Shown: in pieces, positions 63,233 through 64,000 of the stretch
Layout: each line of letters begins with the position of its first letter
Numbering within the stretch: the stretch's first letter is position 1
Assembly: GCA_036583965.1 (NCBI GenBank)
Contig: JAZBQD010000017.1
Span: forward strand, 21,982,385 to 22,046,384
Length of the DNA stretch: 64,000 nucleotides
Reading direction: 5' to 3'
Source of the DNA: Prunella strophiata
Lineage: Eukaryota; Chordata; Aves; Passeriformes; Prunellidae
The notes under the pieces: generated by a model
What the model was told of the DNA's origin: nothing
What the model saw: the letters and a program-made list of their open reading frames with translations, nothing else
The model's database searches: none
Position numbers and translations under genes: made by a program

Positions 63233-63243
63233 AAAAAAAAAAA
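63197..63243. repeat. T30-AAC-A14 inverted homopolymer pair
   Basis: A run of 30 T is followed after AAC by 14 A. The two arms are complementary and could form a hairpin or cruciform. The lysine-rich minus-strand ORF here is an artefact. Confidence 0.95.
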
Positions 63244-64000
63244 CATATCAAAAACACAGCATTATGATTAGTGGCTAGGCAATCTCTTTCAATTACTAGA
63301 ATATCAATACAGAAAGAAAAGAATTACAGGGTTGTTTTCTTTTTTTAATTTCTTGTGGCTGATGTACTGTATGGTATATGTTTACAGAACTCCTCTGGTC
63401 TGCCTTTGTGATGTTATCTAAATGAATGACAAAGTAGGTATGATGTGCCATTTGACAGTTTGCCTTAGCACTCTTGGGTTTCCTTCTTCTTTTTTGTATC
63501 TTTAATTTCTTTATTTTTTTTCCAAAAAGTGCAGGCTGTATTCCAAAGCTGTATAAACACAACATTATCTTTCAATCCCCAGCAAGAGAAGTGTGCATAA
63601 GCCCTTCTCCGAGAAGCGTACCTTTACCAGTGCAGTATGAGACTTCAGTCCTGCAAAGAAAAAAGTGCATGCCTAATTCTGCTGTGTGTAGACCTGTTTC
63701 AGTCAACAGGGCTCCTCACAGGAAGAACATTGTAGGAGCCTGCAAGATTAGGACATGAATGGTCGACACAGAGTGTAGTTTGGGTGTTCCTTATGTATCT
63801 ATACAGATTTTATACACTGCTGAGTTCGCCCAAGGTGGTGTAATCAGAGAGGCTAACTCTAAGCTTTGTACCTCTGCTGAGGAAAATACAAAACAAAATG
63901 GTGCTTAGCATCGGGTAGGACCAGGTCCTGAGTCAGCATTGCTACCATCCATGAGCAAACATTCAGAGGGGCTCCCCTGACAGTTAATATATTAGTCCCC

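Larger units (their letters stand above)
60816..64000. other. Downstream region, no gene seen
   Basis: This holds A-rich, GGT and T/A homopolymer tracts, and otherwise AT-rich DNA without recognisable exons. In mammals AKAP2 exons lie downstream of PALM2 on the same strand; I saw none in these 3.2 kb. It may still be extended 3' UTR or intron of a read-through transcript. Confidence 0.5.

Noticed and set aside
62899..63246. 115-codon minus-strand ORF with a poly-lysine start
   Set aside because: The lysines come from the T30 run and the rest resembles no family.

Overview
This window is vertebrate nuclear DNA, almost certainly from a bird. It is AT-rich and gene-poor, and its recognisable mobile DNA is dominated by CR1 LINE fragments of the avian type, with one possible trace of an avian retroviral LTR. 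Nothing prokaryotic is present: there are no operons, CRISPR arrays or rRNA genes, and I saw no tRNA.

The one gene I can support is the 3' half of PALM2 (paralemmin-2) on the + strand. Four coding exons are visible: 42645-42759 (coiled coil), a 22-nt microexon at 43386-43407, 51403-51504, and the large terminal exon 58496-59244, which ends in a Cys-rich CaaX box. Reading phases agree across all three junctions and give a continuous 328-residue C-terminal part. About 85 N-terminal residues expected for the family are missing. I did not find them in the first 42.6 kb, so that stretch is best read as the 3' part of one very long intron. The 3' UTR starts at 59245; its end is uncertain.

Layout. 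1-42644 is upstream intron with scattered repeats: a possible LTR scrap near 5.58 kb, two very old + strand CR1 tails at 16.6-17.7 kb, - strand CR1 copies at 24.3-24.9 and 33.2-33.8 kb, and a + strand CR1 tail at 38.5 kb. 42645-43407 holds the coiled-coil exon and microexon. 43408-51402 is an 8.0-kb intron with a 186-bp TCTCC pentanucleotide microsatellite and a 2-kb - strand CR1 fragment that keeps endonuclease and reverse-transcriptase remnants. 51505-58495 is a 7.0-kb intron with a long - strand CR1 split by a younger CR1 tail. 59245-64000 is 3' UTR and downstream DNA with homopolymer tracts.

I saw no convincing new biological system. The most useful observations concern the paralemmin-2 splice architecture (an obligatory-phase microexon, a weak donor next to A19, and a phase-1 junction that would suit the PALM2-AKAP2 fusion transcript known in mammals) and the clean CR1-in-CR1 nesting. 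Most other open reading frames are shadows of repeats or chance ORFs.
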